From Marchantia polymorpha subsp. ruderalis (taxonomy: Eukaryota > Streptophyta > Marchantiopsida > Marchantiales > Marchantiaceae), in contig AP031352.1 of the NCBI GenBank assembly GCA_037833965.1, positions 10,768,501 through 10,832,500 on the forward strand: a DNA stretch of 64,000 nucleotides. Direction: 5' to 3'. How positions within the stretch are numbered: the stretch's first letter is position 1; each line of letters opens with the position of its first letter. The position numbers and the translations under genes were made by a program. The notes beneath the pieces are model-generated. The model did no database searches, was not told the DNA's origin, and saw only the letters and a list, made by a program, of their open reading frames with translations. Shown here piece by piece: positions 26,501 to 38,760 of the stretch.

Positions 26501-29500
26501 AGAGTCCACAATAGACCCGTACAAATATGACAACCTCAAGCCGAACCTAAGTTCTGAAAGTTGCTTGCACAGTGTGTGGTAGAGGGAGACCTTATACAAT
26601 GTGTTTTTTGGAGAGGTCCCCAAGACTTTAAGAGACCAAAGACACTGCCTTCACGATTACGAACAACTTATGCAGGCAAATCGAGTGAGCGAGGCCACAC
26701 TCTGCACTTAAGGCTTGCTGGAAAAATAATAGATGAACACCGAATCTAACAAGCTATATACTCAAAGAAACTTTAGCCAGAAAACACAACGTCAGATATT
26801 GTTAATAAACAACCAAAAAAACTCAGCAAGCAACAAGTTCCTCGTACAAAAGCAAAGCGGCCATGTCTTTACAATCAAATGATGTTACTCTGTTATAGCA
26901 ACTTGAAATGAGAAATATGCAGGAATTTTTATTCTTTCTTCAAAAAATAGAGCATTGTTCGTTCAGTGAAAAATTAAAAACGCCTTACAAGGCCCAGAAG
27001 GGCAGTATTAATTGAGATATGAGGTATAGTGCAAGCACGGAGGAACTTCTACAAACCTGCAATACGGGATTGACAGTTCTTTCTGGCATCAGAAACTCCT
27101 GTCCGGGATAGGGTACGAGGTCCATCATTTGGACTAACGCATCCGCCGCTTCTTGCTGCAATCTTGTTGGTTGCTGCGTGGAAGGACGGTCTTTGAAGGA
27201 GGCAAACGCAAATTCACGAAGGTCTTCTGAAAAAGGAATGTTGTTGAAGTAGAAGCAATCAGCCTAAAACACACGGTCGAAAGCAACTGTTAGCTAGACA
27301 GGCATCGCTCCATCACGGTTGGCAACAACTCACGCTTCAAGCAGCAGAAGAGCGGGGGTGCGCATTTGAACAAAGAGTCCAGTGTATTGAGTGAGCAAAG
27401 AAAGAAAACAAAAAGTTAAGAGTGATTTGAAGACTCACTACGGAGTCGTCACTGCCAAGGCAAGGTGTAAGAACTCCTAACGCAACATTAGCTTGGCCTG
27501 CTCTCCAAACACAACGAACAATTGCAACCTTGCCCTCAGCTTCCATCGCTCGAGCAAGACAGGAAATAGCAAGTGTAGACCTTGTGTTCCTTAGTTCGGG
27601 TACAAATACATTGGTCTCTTTCATAAAATAATGTCTGCACATACAAACATGTTGAGCCTTTTCTAAGCAATTTGTATCGCCAAATTATTTGCGGTACGCG
27701 ACTCACGGACTAGTTCTGAACTGGCCACCTGCATTCCAAAAACAGGATACCAAAACCCATGACTCACCTAGGAACATTTGACTTATCGGTGAAGCCAACC
27801 ACTTTCAATCCTTTCTCCGTCCTGAACTTCAGAGCTTCTTCTTCTTTCGACGAGATAGGAACGTATTGGGGACCATACTTATAAGCTTTAATTCGCTGTT
27901 CCGGAGCTATGCTAACATCCAGATCGACGGAGCTCTTGTATTCGATGTCGAATTTAACTTCATGAGTGGCAGTGGTGTCCAGGAGTGGTGCCTTGTCAGA
28001 GTAGATTCTCAATGTCGGCATTCTCTCCGAGCTAACCTTTTTGTAAACCCATACCTGCAAATCAGTCACCACCATTTAGAAATTACCAAAAGCTTCTTGA
28101 CCTAAAACCAGCGCTCGAAACACTAGATTGATCACTTGTGAATATCTCCTTTGCTCTTGCTTTAATCTTCCTGACACCTCTGCATGAAACCCCAGCGTGT
28201 AGTTGTTATGAGCCCGTTCTCTCCGAGCTGTTATCACATATATCTTCCTCGATATATAGCACTAGCTCGTTTCCCCTGACTATAGGTCAAAAAAACCTCA
28301 AAAAAGACAAATGTCTGCGATAAGGTAAAGTTCAACACGCGAGGTTGTCCCAGTAATCGCTTGGCTGCAAAATATGACGTACAGAAGCTAAATGAAACGG
28401 GTCGAACAGGCCACACCTTGATTGACATGTTTGGGGTGAGCTCCAAATCACCCCTGTAGAGTGTTGTTGGAGAAACTGATCTGGACTTGACGGCTCCTAG
28501 CAGGGTAGTGTAACTTTCCACGAGTACGAGGTCTCCCATGGTTCCATCAGCAAAACTTCTCAAAAGAAATTCGTTCTCTTGACTTGCTTTAGACTCCAGT
28601 GCGCCATTCTCCCCTTTAAGGCGAATAACAACGGCATCCAAGATTATATTGTGCATCTGCAGTTGATTACGAAGAAGTTCCACCTGCTCTGATTTGGTCC
28701 CTTCCTCAGGTTCCTTCACAGGAGATTCACCATCTGTGATAAGATAGATTCGCTTGTTGCCTTTGGATCCTGCTGCGCATTTTTTCACTATCAAGTCCAT
28801 AGCGACGACCATAGCATCCATAACTACCAGGTTGTTAAGATAGTCCAAAGGGTTTTCTCGTCAAAGTGAGAGACTTCCTATACAGCGCAATATGAGCAAA
28901 AACCGAAATACCAACATGCCAAGAAGGATACAATCACTAGTCCCATATTCCTTAGAGAACTGGTCCACAGCTTGGGCGAGTTCCTCCGAGACGACAGCGA
29001 TAGGCCTTAACACCACAATGTCCTCGTACCCCCCAAGTTCAGAACTGAGCTCATTGTCTGTATCTGTACGGGAAAATAAGGTACGATTTAGTGAAAGGGT
29101 AATGATGCTTACATCTCAAGGTTTAGGAAGGTAGGAATATATCGCTGTAAATCATCTGATTCACAGAACCTAGAGAACGCATTCGCATGCAATCACTTTT
29201 CAATTTAGTGTAACCAACATATTTTTCTCCTTCCTAGAGGTAACTCCGTCTCTCCTTCCTGCTAGGGGTTATCACTTAATGAGTGACTCCTGACATAGAT
29301 CTAACCAGTAAGAAGAAAATATGGTGAATTCCCTACATGCAAAGACTCTGATGCGGCTGCAGTTGACAACGGAAACCTGATTTGATATAAGAAGAAGGCT
29401 TCAACAATGAAGACGAGTCTAACGTACCATTGGCACCGAAAAACACTAATCCGACTTCATCGTGCTTATTGTGAACAATCTGCACATCACAGTTTTAGTT

Positions 29501-30852
29501 CAGCGATCAACGGTGTGGATCTTATCAGTTTCTATTTTTGCACAGATAGGTGTTACACGATAGTCAAGGTGGAAAATAGACTTGTAAAGCAGGGTTGAGT
29601 TTATGACTGACTACAAGTAGATACATCAAACAGATTACATATGAGGTATCACGGTGCATTAGGTGTCAGGTAACCTGAAGTGAAGTTCTGTAGAAGACCC
29701 CTTCTAAGAACAGTACAACTAGAACGGTTTTCCAAGCTTATGTATTGTTTCAAGCCTAGCTGTACCCCCCACTTTATGGACCCACGGTGGCCACCGAGTG
29801 ACCGCTAAAAGCAGACATAGACCGGATGTATAATACTTCGAACATGAGCGTTTTAGTCGCAATCAAAACAGGCACGAAGGCTTCTATTGACGTAAACACG
29901 CTGACCTGCTAGTTATATACGAAAGATAGATGAAAAACTATATCGAGGACAAGTAGATTTCATGACATGAATAGATGTCATTGGCTCTAAAAATGTTACG
30001 GAGAACGAAACAGCACAGGAACTCTTTCCTATAAATGTAGGGCCTTGACTCTTCTAAGTAAGCATAATACAGTGGAACGACGCACATACACAGCCACGGC
30101 TCCAAAGACAGTATCAAACTTTCGGAAATTATCGGACGAATCAACAAATCCCTACCTTCCTCTGTACGAGTGCTGAAATGGCCCTAGCTGCATAGTCCAG
30201 ATGAGGGTGCATGCTCGGTCCTATGTCCACCAAAAGGATTAAAGTCTCCTGCAATAGGATGAAACAGAAGAAAGATGATGTATTAAAAGAATGTATTTCC
30301 CAAGTACGACTGAGATTAACGACTTATAATGACTGTGCTCAAACAATTGGCAGAGAAGAAGCGCGTTTCCACTCGAAGTAGGGGTGTAAGCAATTTTGGT
30401 ACACCAGAATTTAGCAGCTGGTTCACTATATACTTGAAAAAGGTTCAACAAGACTAACCACTAATCTGCAATTTAATGACCTACAACGGTATGTGGGCTA
30501 GTGCCACAGAGAGTTATGCAATATAAAGTTTTGATCGAACTCCATGGACCAACCTGTTACACAAGAGTAGCTGATCACTAGACGCTAGTAAAGGCGCCGC
30601 AACTTTTGCAGATATTGGAACGAACAATGCTGCAAAGAGCACCCCCTATATATTTCACCTACTCTCACAAGTATCTGAAAAAGGTTGCATTGCAGTACTG
30701 TCCTATCGAGCTTAATTTCACGGACTCTGCACTAATTGGCATGAGGAAACTTTTAAGCATGATCACTATCTTCCAAAAATGTAATCCCACAACCGACATG
30801 TTCACGCTTAGAAAACGTAAAGCAAAACCAGACATACCTTGTTCCTCGCCAT
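23548..30852 (-). CDS. KU80 (XRCC5) DNA-end-binding protein, 12 exons, 714 aa
   Basis: KU80 pairs with KU70 in the nucleus to encircle broken DNA ends for non-homologous end joining and to protect telomeres. Coding exons, in transcript order, are 30838-30852, 30156-30248, 29428-29479, 28932-29063, 28417-28823, 27768-28054, 27439-27634, 27057-27263, 26081-26248, 25497-25829, 23794-23924 and 23548-23671. All junctions are GT-AG and phases chain without a break. Residues 6-230 form the vWA-like domain (ETLILLVDIGPSM; RIYLITDGESP). Residues 234-515 form the DNA-encircling core (KAYKYGPQYVPIS; VGFTDKSNVPRHYFMKETN; VAIVRCVWR; NPVLQRFY). Residues 520-630 are a helical arm (NPVEDFEALLARRD; LIALRRGCV). 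The C-terminal helical domain starts at EPSDFNTFLEEI. The start MARNK matches plant KU80 proteins. Length compares with about 680 in Arabidopsis. The protein ends EEEVDEIEALLDDVI, like the PIKK-recruiting tail of animal Ku80. Exon 5's 5' boundary is inferred from homology. Confidence 0.95.
24909..25263. repeat. Tandem duplication (~176-bp unit) in KU80 intron 10
   Basis: Two adjacent copies of about 176-180 bp lie within the largest KU80 intron. Shared landmarks include CATTGAACAAC, CAGCATGTT, GAGACTTCAATCAA, ACCTAGT, CTTCTCATCT and CTCTCGCCACAAGGACTTG. The copies differ at scattered positions. They carry no KU80-like coding sequence on the minus strand. This local duplication partly explains why intron 10 (23925-25496) is the longest. 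Confidence 0.85.
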
Positions 30853-31280
30853 GATCGACTTTGTTAAGTGACAGGCCAACCCACTGTTCTCTACTTAGCT
30901 GAGTCAAGCCTAAGTTTCAACCGTCATGAAGCCCATGCACAGCCGAATTCGAGAATCCGCTTCTCCAGCTCTCAATATGCTTCTCCCTAATTTTCTGTTC
31001 GACTATACAACAATCCAACAATTCAGATAATAAACAGAATCAGTGCACGTGGAATTCAATTCCGACAACCACGAAAACACAACGAGAAGTCTCCCTTCCC
31101 CGTACTCGACGGGCATTTAAATCACCCAAAAATCTTAAAGGCTGGAACAACTCGGTTTCTTTCCCTCCGAACTTGCTGAAATTTCTCACTTCCCTTCCGC
31201 GCCTTGCTCTTCAGCAATTCTACTGCCTCTGACTACTACTCATCATACAACCGTAGGTCCAGTTCCCGGACCTGATATCG
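30853..31280. promoter_or_regulatory. KU80 5' leader and presumed promoter
   Basis: This is the interval immediately upstream of the KU80 start codon (transcription leftward). It presumably contains the 5' UTR and core promoter. An ATTTAAAT stretch near 31114-31121 and a pyrimidine-rich block near 31160-31200 are the only notable features. No transcription start can be fixed from sequence alone. Confidence 0.35.
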
Positions 31281-31490
31281 ATGACTTCAGAGACAATTCC
31301 AGAATCCCAATCGCCGAGCTCTGAGTCGAATTCCGTGACGTCGTCGCTGCCCGAGAAAGCCCCCAGCAACTCGAACATTGAGCTTGACGCAGATACTGTG
31401 CAGTGCAGAATGTCCACGAGAAGACATCCCCTGGCGAAGAAACGGAGAACAGACAAGAACAGAGGGGCCGAAGTGGCCGATCGGAGCACT

Positions 31491-31511
31491 GTACAGTACT
31501 GTACCAGGTAC
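31491..31511. promoter_or_regulatory. GTAC cluster with 14-bp perfect palindrome
   Basis: GTACAGTACTGTAC is a perfect 14-bp palindrome that holds three GTAC tetramers, and a fourth GTAC follows at 31508-31511. GTAC is the core recognised by plant SBP/SPL transcription factors. The cluster is about 640 bp upstream of the KU80 start codon. The regulatory role is inference from motif density only. Confidence 0.3.
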
Positions 31512-31760
31512 GGTATGAAGAAGGCGGGCGGCTGTTCATGTCGCAGCGTCAACTTGACGCTCCCCCGACTCGGCCCCCGAGACGTTGGGCGAGGCGACGC
31601 CGATTCGCACCATCATGACTCCGTCTCACGACGGACGGGCATCGACCGGTCCAACCGGTCAGCACTTACGGGCTATGAGAATGTGGGTCGAAACCCACAG
31701 CTGTTGTTGCCTCGTCGCATGCCACGTGTCGACAAACTATTAAGTATAGTCCAGTACTGA

Positions 31761-33767
31761 AAGAAAAACGAGAATTTGTTATTATAATTTATATATATAC
31801 AGTATATATATTGTAAAATTTAGAATATTTAAAAAAAAAATACGACTCATTTTTTTAAAAATATATATAATAAGATAAAAATTATGTAAAGTAAAAGAAC
31901 ACTTGTATGAAAATGATATGACACCTTCGGTATCTGGGATACATAGAACAGTATATTTTTAATTTTTTCTTCAATATATTTTTTAGTACCAAATATTCTG
32001 AAAAATCCATTTTGGATAGAATTCAGGTAGTTGGCTTAAGAACCCTTGAATATCTAGCTATATGAGACATTTTTAAAACTATGTCAAATGTTTTAAGGAA
32101 TTTTTTGATTAAATATTTATATATAATGATATATGAAGGTTATAATTCCACATAAAACATTGCAAATTCCAAAAATCATCTATTTATTCACTTAGACTAT
32201 GATACTATTTGTTTTTTTCAAAACATATACAATGTTTAACTTCGAATCTTGAAATCTCAAAACATCTCTAAAATCAAGCATTTATTTACGGTAAAAGATT
32301 TTCATTTTCACATATTCTCAACCAATATTCAATCAAACTTTCATCCAATATTCACAACAAAATCTCAAAAATTAGTTAAATTTTAAAAACCATTTATTTA
32401 AAAACATCTCAGATTAACCTTACAAATTATTAACTATGATATTAATATTCTTATTTCATTTATTGCAATTTTCATTTTATGATTATTTTTAGCTTATCAC
32501 TTTGCACTGGATAGTCATCTAATTGAATGATAAATTTGGAATTTGTTCAAATCAAACCTAAATTTTTTATCAATGTAATACTTGTTGAGACACAAATTAT
32601 GAAAAGATATTATATATGAAATAGTACGGACTTTAAAAGCTTTTTCTTATGTTAGAAGAGTAATCGCATCAAGAAGTGGATGAAGGAATGTACACGTTTT
32701 TGTAAGAAATAAAAGGATCGCCCTCAGAGATTCATTGTGACAACAAGATTATCCTACAGAGTGTGGTTCCGGTGGATTTGAGAAATAGTATTACAATGCA
32801 AATACAACATATTTTGTTTTTCGAAAACAAGATTATACATCAAATTTTGATTTAGATATATTTTTGAACTAAATCACGCGAGATCATCGAAATGAGAACA
32901 GGAAAAAAAAAACTATGTGAATATTTAGGACTTTTGAATTCACTGTTGTCAGCATTTACCACATACATGTGTGAGGTAAATCTTAGGTTTACCAGAATAA
33001 CCGAACCTACTCTCGAGAATTGAATAGATCACATCAACTAGATGTTCAGGTTGAAATTCAGATAGCAAAAGAAGAAGACATTGGAAATCATGCACACAAG
33101 AATCTCAGGTGCTTTTTCATATTTCCTTCATCGATACCTGTCAGATGTTCCGGATTTCTACCATGTAATTCAGATGACTGGCTAGAATAAATTGAACTCT
33201 GTATATAAGTTGATGTATTAAAGACTACAGTATAGAAAATGATATATGTCAATGGTAATTTTTGGGACACTAACAAACTTGACACAATAACAGGGTGTGT
33301 TTGAAGGAGTTTGAAGGCGTTGAGTAGGCAAGAAATACGAGATCTCTTTGTCAAGCATGGGGCTTAAGGATTGGTAGTCTCATTTGCTAGATCCATATAT
33401 ATGCATTTAACACTCTACAATTTTAGCAACAACTTGAGAATACTTTATGAATTGATCGACTCACATCACGTGAAGGAAGATTTAAAATACAGAGACGTAT
33501 AAGTAAGCCCGCTGATTGACACTTCGTTACAGCTTCAGGTACAGGGAAGTAACGTTTGCTTGGAGAATCCCTCGACCTTCTCTTCACAGCAGGAGATTTC
33601 ATCTTTGCTTTAGTGATATCTTGGAAGCAAAACGTACTTTGCGCAAAGGAGGAATTTCAAAGCGCTAATAATCAGTTGAAACTCCTCCATTTACAATGTA
33701 CAACAAGAATGCATGAACGCAAAAATCAGGTCTTCATGTTGGCAAATGAACCGGTACGCAGTGGATA
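31761..33767. other. AT-rich intergenic DNA
   Basis: Strongly AT-rich sequence with TA-rich and poly-A tracts (for example 31788-31870) and no recognised gene or RNA. It ends at the target duplication of the hAT element. Confidence 0.5.
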
Positions 33768-33775
33768 GTCATCAT

Positions 33776-36358
33776 CATGCCAATTTATTGTAGGATTTGA
33801 TCCTTCTATCCCATATTAATAAGATATAGGACGAATTTTTGACGCTAATATAGGATTATATAGGATCCTATTGAGGTAGGCAGTGATTAGAGTAGTACAC
33901 ATGGACACAGCGATGTTTTATTGCTTTCGATGGTCATTTGATATCAATAATTGTATTCTGGAGATCACGAAGCTGCTTGGAATGCATCACTCCCTCTAAT
34001 GCAAAGTCGGAAAGGTTTGAACAGTACTCGTTGTTGCGATAGTGAATCAGGGAGAAGTCTCCTTCGACTCGGAAAATGATAGGCATCACAGTGGCTAGAC
34101 CAGCAGCAAAGCTTTGAAGATCCCGAAAACGAAAACGGCCAAGTGCCCACGCCAAATCAAAGTCTTGATTGCATGAAGAATGGAGAGACCTTTCGAGATC
34201 CGGCTCTGTAGAGACACATTGTTTCAACTTTGCGTGTTGATCACAAATGCTTCGAATGATATTGTCGGCTTTGTCTGGAAAATGATTGACAAGTCTTTTC
34301 TTATGCTTTCGAACCAGCGCTATGAAATCACAGTGAGAAGTATCGACCAACTCCAATGGAAGGACAGGAGGGATCATCTCGGATTCCATGTGTGTGCTTT
34401 GGCGCCCCTTGATAATTGTGACGATACCGTTGAGAGCGGTGAGATACACAACAGCCAATGCATAGATGACTTCATTGTAATCCTTGGGTTGCAACCCTTC
34501 CTAGATTTTTTGAGCAGCACCCCTGTGCTGCGCACCAAAGTGTTCAATCCATTTGCATCAAGTGTGAATTGGGCCATTGTAGCAGCACCGTTTTAGATCG
34601 TCAGTCGATGATCTTCGCATGACATTTTCTCGTTTCTAATTGCTGTACACTGGGCCTGTATATTCAAGAGAAGCTTCGTGAGACCATTGTAATGCTTGGA
34701 CACAACAGCTGAGTCAATTTGTAATGGTGAAAGGTAGCATTGATCCGTTCAAAGAACTGCTTCTGGAGAACCATAGCCATCAGCCACCATTGACTACTCG
34801 GTGTCGGGGCAAACTGTTTCTTAATACAAAAAGATTGAATCCGCACACGATGGTTGAGCTGCCACTGTAAAACTTTTGACATTGACTTCCAATGAACGTT
34901 GATCCAGTAAGGACATTTGCTTCCCATACTCCGAATCAATGTTTCCTGCCTGCATTGGTATCCGACCAGAGTCGTCAACGTCTTCTCCAATGGGAAGTTC
35001 ACAAGATTCTGCATACTGACAATGGATGTCTTCACGATGATGTCGAGTTGATGAACGAGACATTAAATGCAATAGAGTGACCGAAACTATGCAACTGCGT
35101 CATTGAGTTGAGTCAAAAATCCTTGTATAGCGCCGTTCATGTTCGGTGCACCATCAGTAGACAATCCAATCAAACAACGGTCCCAATCCGAACAAAGTGC
35201 ATTCAACAAATAAGTCATAAATCCATACAGAGATTGACCAGAATGTGACTCATTGAACAAAGGAATAGCCAGCAAATGGAAGGAGAGAAGAGGCTTTCCT
35301 ATCTGAACTAAAGGTAATCGGATTCTGGTGTCAAGGTAAGCATTTCCGAATTCATCCGTGGAAGCATTAGAAGCATTCGAGAACGTTCACGAATTCCGCA
35401 TCAGATCGGAGAGCAGCTGTAATGCAATGGAACAAACAATTCGGCGTGTACATGAAACCTCTCCAGGACTCAGAGATTTCTACTTGCCAGCGGTTTCCAG
35501 CACAGTTAGATTGCAATCGATGACAGTAGATATCTGGTTAAATGACAACCCAGTCGCAAGCAACGACACCACGTAGTCAAATTCCATTGGCGCCGATATC
35601 ACAACATTGTATCGCTCAACAATCTTAGAACCATCGTCTTCAATGGAGAATACTGGTTTGAACACGTTCATTGCACGATCACCAGCAAGCTGATGATTCT
35701 CATCATTGAGATTATACAGCATTTCGCGAACAACAACCTCAACAATGTTCTTGTCAATATACATGATCCTATGACGGCCTTCAATGTTCATCCGCTTCTC
35801 AAAGAACACATACATTCTTGTTTGCTTGAAAAACAGTTTTAGAGGTTCAAGATCTGACTGCTTCGTCTTGAGCAAGACTGAATACTCGGCCCATTTCCCG
35901 GCATGCTGCTCCCTATGATGTTTCTAAATGTTATCCACGCAAAACTTCGTACAGTGCTGCGTCTTGGTAGTATTTTGATGCTTTCAAGCACATAGTTCCT
36001 CTTTCGTAGAAAGGGGCAATGCGCTTTCGTCATGAACTGCATTTGAATCTTCGCGGCCATAAATTTCACAGGAACATGCAAGTAGCGGATTTCATTGCAC
36101 CAGTATGCGCAAATTCTGTTGGCCTGAGTGCTAAATCGATGGAATATGAGTCACTCCACTTCTCACGAGCATCTTTAGATTGTTTCTTGGGCGGCATGTT
36201 GCTGAATTACGTTGAATTAATGAAGTTGTTCAATCCACAGAATATGACAAAGCGTAGGAATACCGCCACGCACTTTGTTTAATATAGGACGTCTTGGGGC
36301 AGTTAATATAGGATAATATCATATATTAACACAAAAAATCCTACATTAAAATGGCCTG
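33776..36358 (-). mobile_element. hAT-superfamily DNA transposon with perfect 8-bp TSD
   Basis: The ends are CATGCCAATTTATTGTAGG on the left and, read inward on the other strand, CAGGCCATTTTAATGTAGG. Apart from a few mismatches these are matching terminal inverted repeats. The 8-bp sequence GTCATCAT flanks both sides exactly (33768-33775 and 36359-36366), which fixes the boundaries and the superfamily. TATAGGA-type motifs recur in the subterminal regions of both ends (about 33833-33870 and 36285-36315). The 2583-bp interior encodes a broken minus-strand transposase. Confidence 0.85.
33934..36081 (-). pseudogene. Decayed hAT transposase
   Basis: A minus-strand transposase remnant is spread over several frames. 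The block LIGLSTDGAPNMNG (about 35125-35165) matches the catalytic-Asp region of hAT transposases (TDGAxNMxG). About 40 residues further along, after a stop, comes CLVHQLDIIVK (about 35040), the C-x-AHxLx-type block in which the usual Ala is Val. The last 186 codons (33934-34494) are open and end in an LRDLQNTIIDIK-like tail. Several in-frame stops and frame changes separate these parts, so the gene is dead. The DNA-binding N-terminus is not clear. Confidence 0.7.
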
Positions 36359-36366
36359 GTCATCAT

Positions 36367-38463
36367 GGATGTTCCCTGTGTCAGTGAGTTGGAATTACTA
36401 TTTTGAACAAGTACAACAAGGCTTTACAGAAGCAGCCGCATGAAAGTTAAGCTTCATAATATATTCGCTTAATTTATGTCTTCATAAAGTGAAATTGATT
36501 CGAGACATTTGCTCTCTTATGGGGGCAAAGATCTCATTGGCTTCCATCTAGCCAGTGCAATTCTCAAGCACCATTTCAGCTGTTCCTTTCCAGTAAAGCC
36601 ATGGTATACAATCTTTTATCTGTTATGAAATATTGTAGAGGTAAATTCTTCTCACCCTATTCCTTCACCCTTTCTTTCTCACCCTGCCCTATAAGTCTAA
36701 CGATATGTCTAAATATAAATCATAAATTATCAAACTTGAAAAGTCATGATGATTCAATATGCATAGCACATGTAAATGAATCTTCATAATAAGAATTTAA
36801 GATTTATCATCTTGGATATTATTGGATAAAAAAATTATTAGATTGTAAATAAATAAAAAATGAACATAGAATCATTTGCACTAAACTAATTGTATACAAA
36901 TAATCTTAATCTTCATTATTCTCATTCTCAGTTTAGCATTCATACAATTATACTTAAAGTTTAGTTTTATTTTATTTTATTATTCTGTTATATCAAAATA
37001 TTACTCTTTCAATCAAATCAAATCAAAGTAAAATGCATAATAATGCAATATGATACCTTACGCTATATATTTTATTCATATATTTTTTTTGAAAAGAAAA
37101 AAGTTAACAAGAAATATTCAATTTATCACTCATAGAGTGATCAAAATTTAAATGAACTGAATATGGTGGCATTCACTTCTTTCAATTCATATCATAATTA
37201 CATTACATTGAAATAAGCTTTATAATAGTGATTTGAGTGTATGTGTAATTGATATAAGTAAATTTCATATACTTTCATGGTCAGAAATTAATTTTTAATT
37301 TTAAAACAAGCATTCTTTAGAAAAATTTCAATTTTATGATTGATCACTTAAAAATATCAATTAAATATTACATTTAATAAAAAATGCATCTTTAATTTAA
37401 ATTCAAATATAATAAAAAATATGCATGAAAAATTTTGTTGAACTTAACTTCGGTTAAAGAGTAACGTTAGGTTTTAGCTAGATAGATCGTTAGTGTTGGA
37501 TATATATACACAAGTTATGTGTATTTCTAGACAGAATGTTCAATACAATCTCACAATGCACTTCCCAATGTGTGAACGTAGCCCCTCCCAAGTGTGAATC
37601 ACGTTATTTTTGTCTCTCGTGTTGGTGGTTTGGCTTGGCTTGAGTGTGTCAATGTGTTTCTCAGGTTTTATCGTAACAAATTCAAAATAATTTAGTAACC
37701 ATTCAAAAATATTTGCATATATAATTGCAATAAATCAAACTCAATAGAAGTAATTTTAATTTATAATTTGAATAAAAAATATGAAATATTTTCAAAACTA
37801 ACATATGATACAATGATAAAATTCAAATCAAAAAAATTTACATTAATATTATTTATCAAAAAAGGAGACATCTATGCGTATTTCGTATGTGAAAACTATA
37901 AAATGTAATCATTTTGAATAAATATTTTTTTTCACTTAAAAAAATTAATATAAAAAAATTAATGTAAATTGTAAAAGAAAAACTAACATCTCACTAATAT
38001 TTAATCTTTAGCTTGTACATTTTCAAATCAATCGAAAATTATATGTAATTAATAATCTAATTTTGCTTTGAAATCTAAACTATTTGTGAAGTTTCATGGA
38101 TATATATGTGTGAATGTTATATTTGGATTTACAATTTAAGTTTTCAATTAAAAATTGCAAGTTTAAAATATAATCATGATTACAAATTTTAATTATAATC
38201 AACTTTTGAAAAATAATTATCTTTTTATATTTATAGTAATTTTTTAAAAAACTTTAATCTTACAAAAAAATAAGAGTATTACCTAAAATAAAATTTATAA
38301 TTATGTGTGTAAAATAGAGACTTTTTAAAAAAATATATAAATAAAGTAAGCATTTAATTTAATTTTATCTCAATGTAATTAAGATTCCAAAATATATGCC
38401 TTTTTAAACTGAAAATAATATATATTTATTATTATTAATTTCATTAAAAATTATAAAACAGTA
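36367..38463. other. AT-rich intergenic DNA containing a solo LTR
   Basis: Very AT-rich DNA with no gene. It contains a solo Copia LTR at 37436-37678 and ends at the 5-bp target duplication of the full-length Copia element. Confidence 0.5.
37436..37678 (+). mobile_element. Solo LTR related to the downstream Copia element
   Basis: The sequence starts TGTTGAACTTAACTTCGG and ends TCGTAACA (TG...CA). Its layout parallels the LTRs of the full-length element 800 bp to the right: the GGTTAAaGAGTAAC block, a TATATA box, AATGTGTGAACGTAGCCC resembling CCGTGGACGTAGCCC, GTGAATCACGTTAT, and a final CGTTAACA-like end. No PBS, internal region or PPT is attached. The flanks AATTT and AATTC match at four of five positions, consistent with a decayed 5-bp target duplication. 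It is therefore a solo LTR left by LTR-LTR recombination, from a related but diverged family. Confidence 0.75.
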
Positions 38464-38468
38464 ATATA
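38464..38468. repeat. Copia 5-bp target site duplication (left copy)
   Basis: ATATA precedes the 5' LTR and is repeated exactly at 47949-47953 after the 3' LTR. Confidence 0.9.
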
Positions 38469-38720
38469 TGTTGAGGTTAACTCCGCTTAAGGAGTAACCT
38501 CAAGCTCTAACTATTTATAGTTATGTGTGTCGCTAGCTTTGGATATAAATATACCCCCAAAGTCAAGGCTTCTTCGAGGAGCTGAAGTATTGTGTATTCA
38601 CTTGTCAGTAAACTTGCTTAGTGTTCCAGCCGTGGACGTAGCCCTCGAGGGTGAACCACGTTATATGATAGTCTTGTCTCTTCGTACTTGGTTTGAATGA
38701 TTCTTGGTTTTACGTTAACA
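38469..38720 (+). repeat. Copia 5' LTR (252 bp)
   Basis: Starts TGTTGAGGTTAACTCC and ends TTTTACGTTAACA (TG...CA). It matches the 3' LTR except for scattered substitutions and a 71-bp tandem duplication present only in the 3' copy. Confidence 0.95.
38544..38550 (+). promoter_or_regulatory. Putative TATA box in Copia 5' LTR
   Basis: TATAAAT sits 75 bp into the LTR, in GGATATAAATATACCCC, a position suitable for driving transcription from the U3/R boundary. The 3' LTR carries the same box as TATAAATAAA. Confidence 0.55.
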
Positions 38721-38722
38721 AA

Positions 38723-38734
38723 TGGTATCAGAGC
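38723..38734 (+). other. Copia primer-binding site (initiator tRNA-Met)
   Basis: TGGTATCAGAGC lies two bases after the 5' LTR. It is complementary to the 3' end of plant initiator tRNA-Met, the standard primer of plant Copia elements. Confidence 0.95.
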
Positions 38735-38760
38735 CGGTTTTAGCTTCAGATATATAATGA

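Noticed and set aside
28892-29134. Plus-strand frames opposite KU80 exons
   Set aside because: They are antisense shadows of real KU80 exons, such as exon 4.
31281-31760. 159-codon plus-strand frame divergent from KU80
   Set aside because: The first 40 residues look protein-like and Ser-rich, but the rest is low-information, with no domain, no splice support and overlapping minus-strand frames of similar length.
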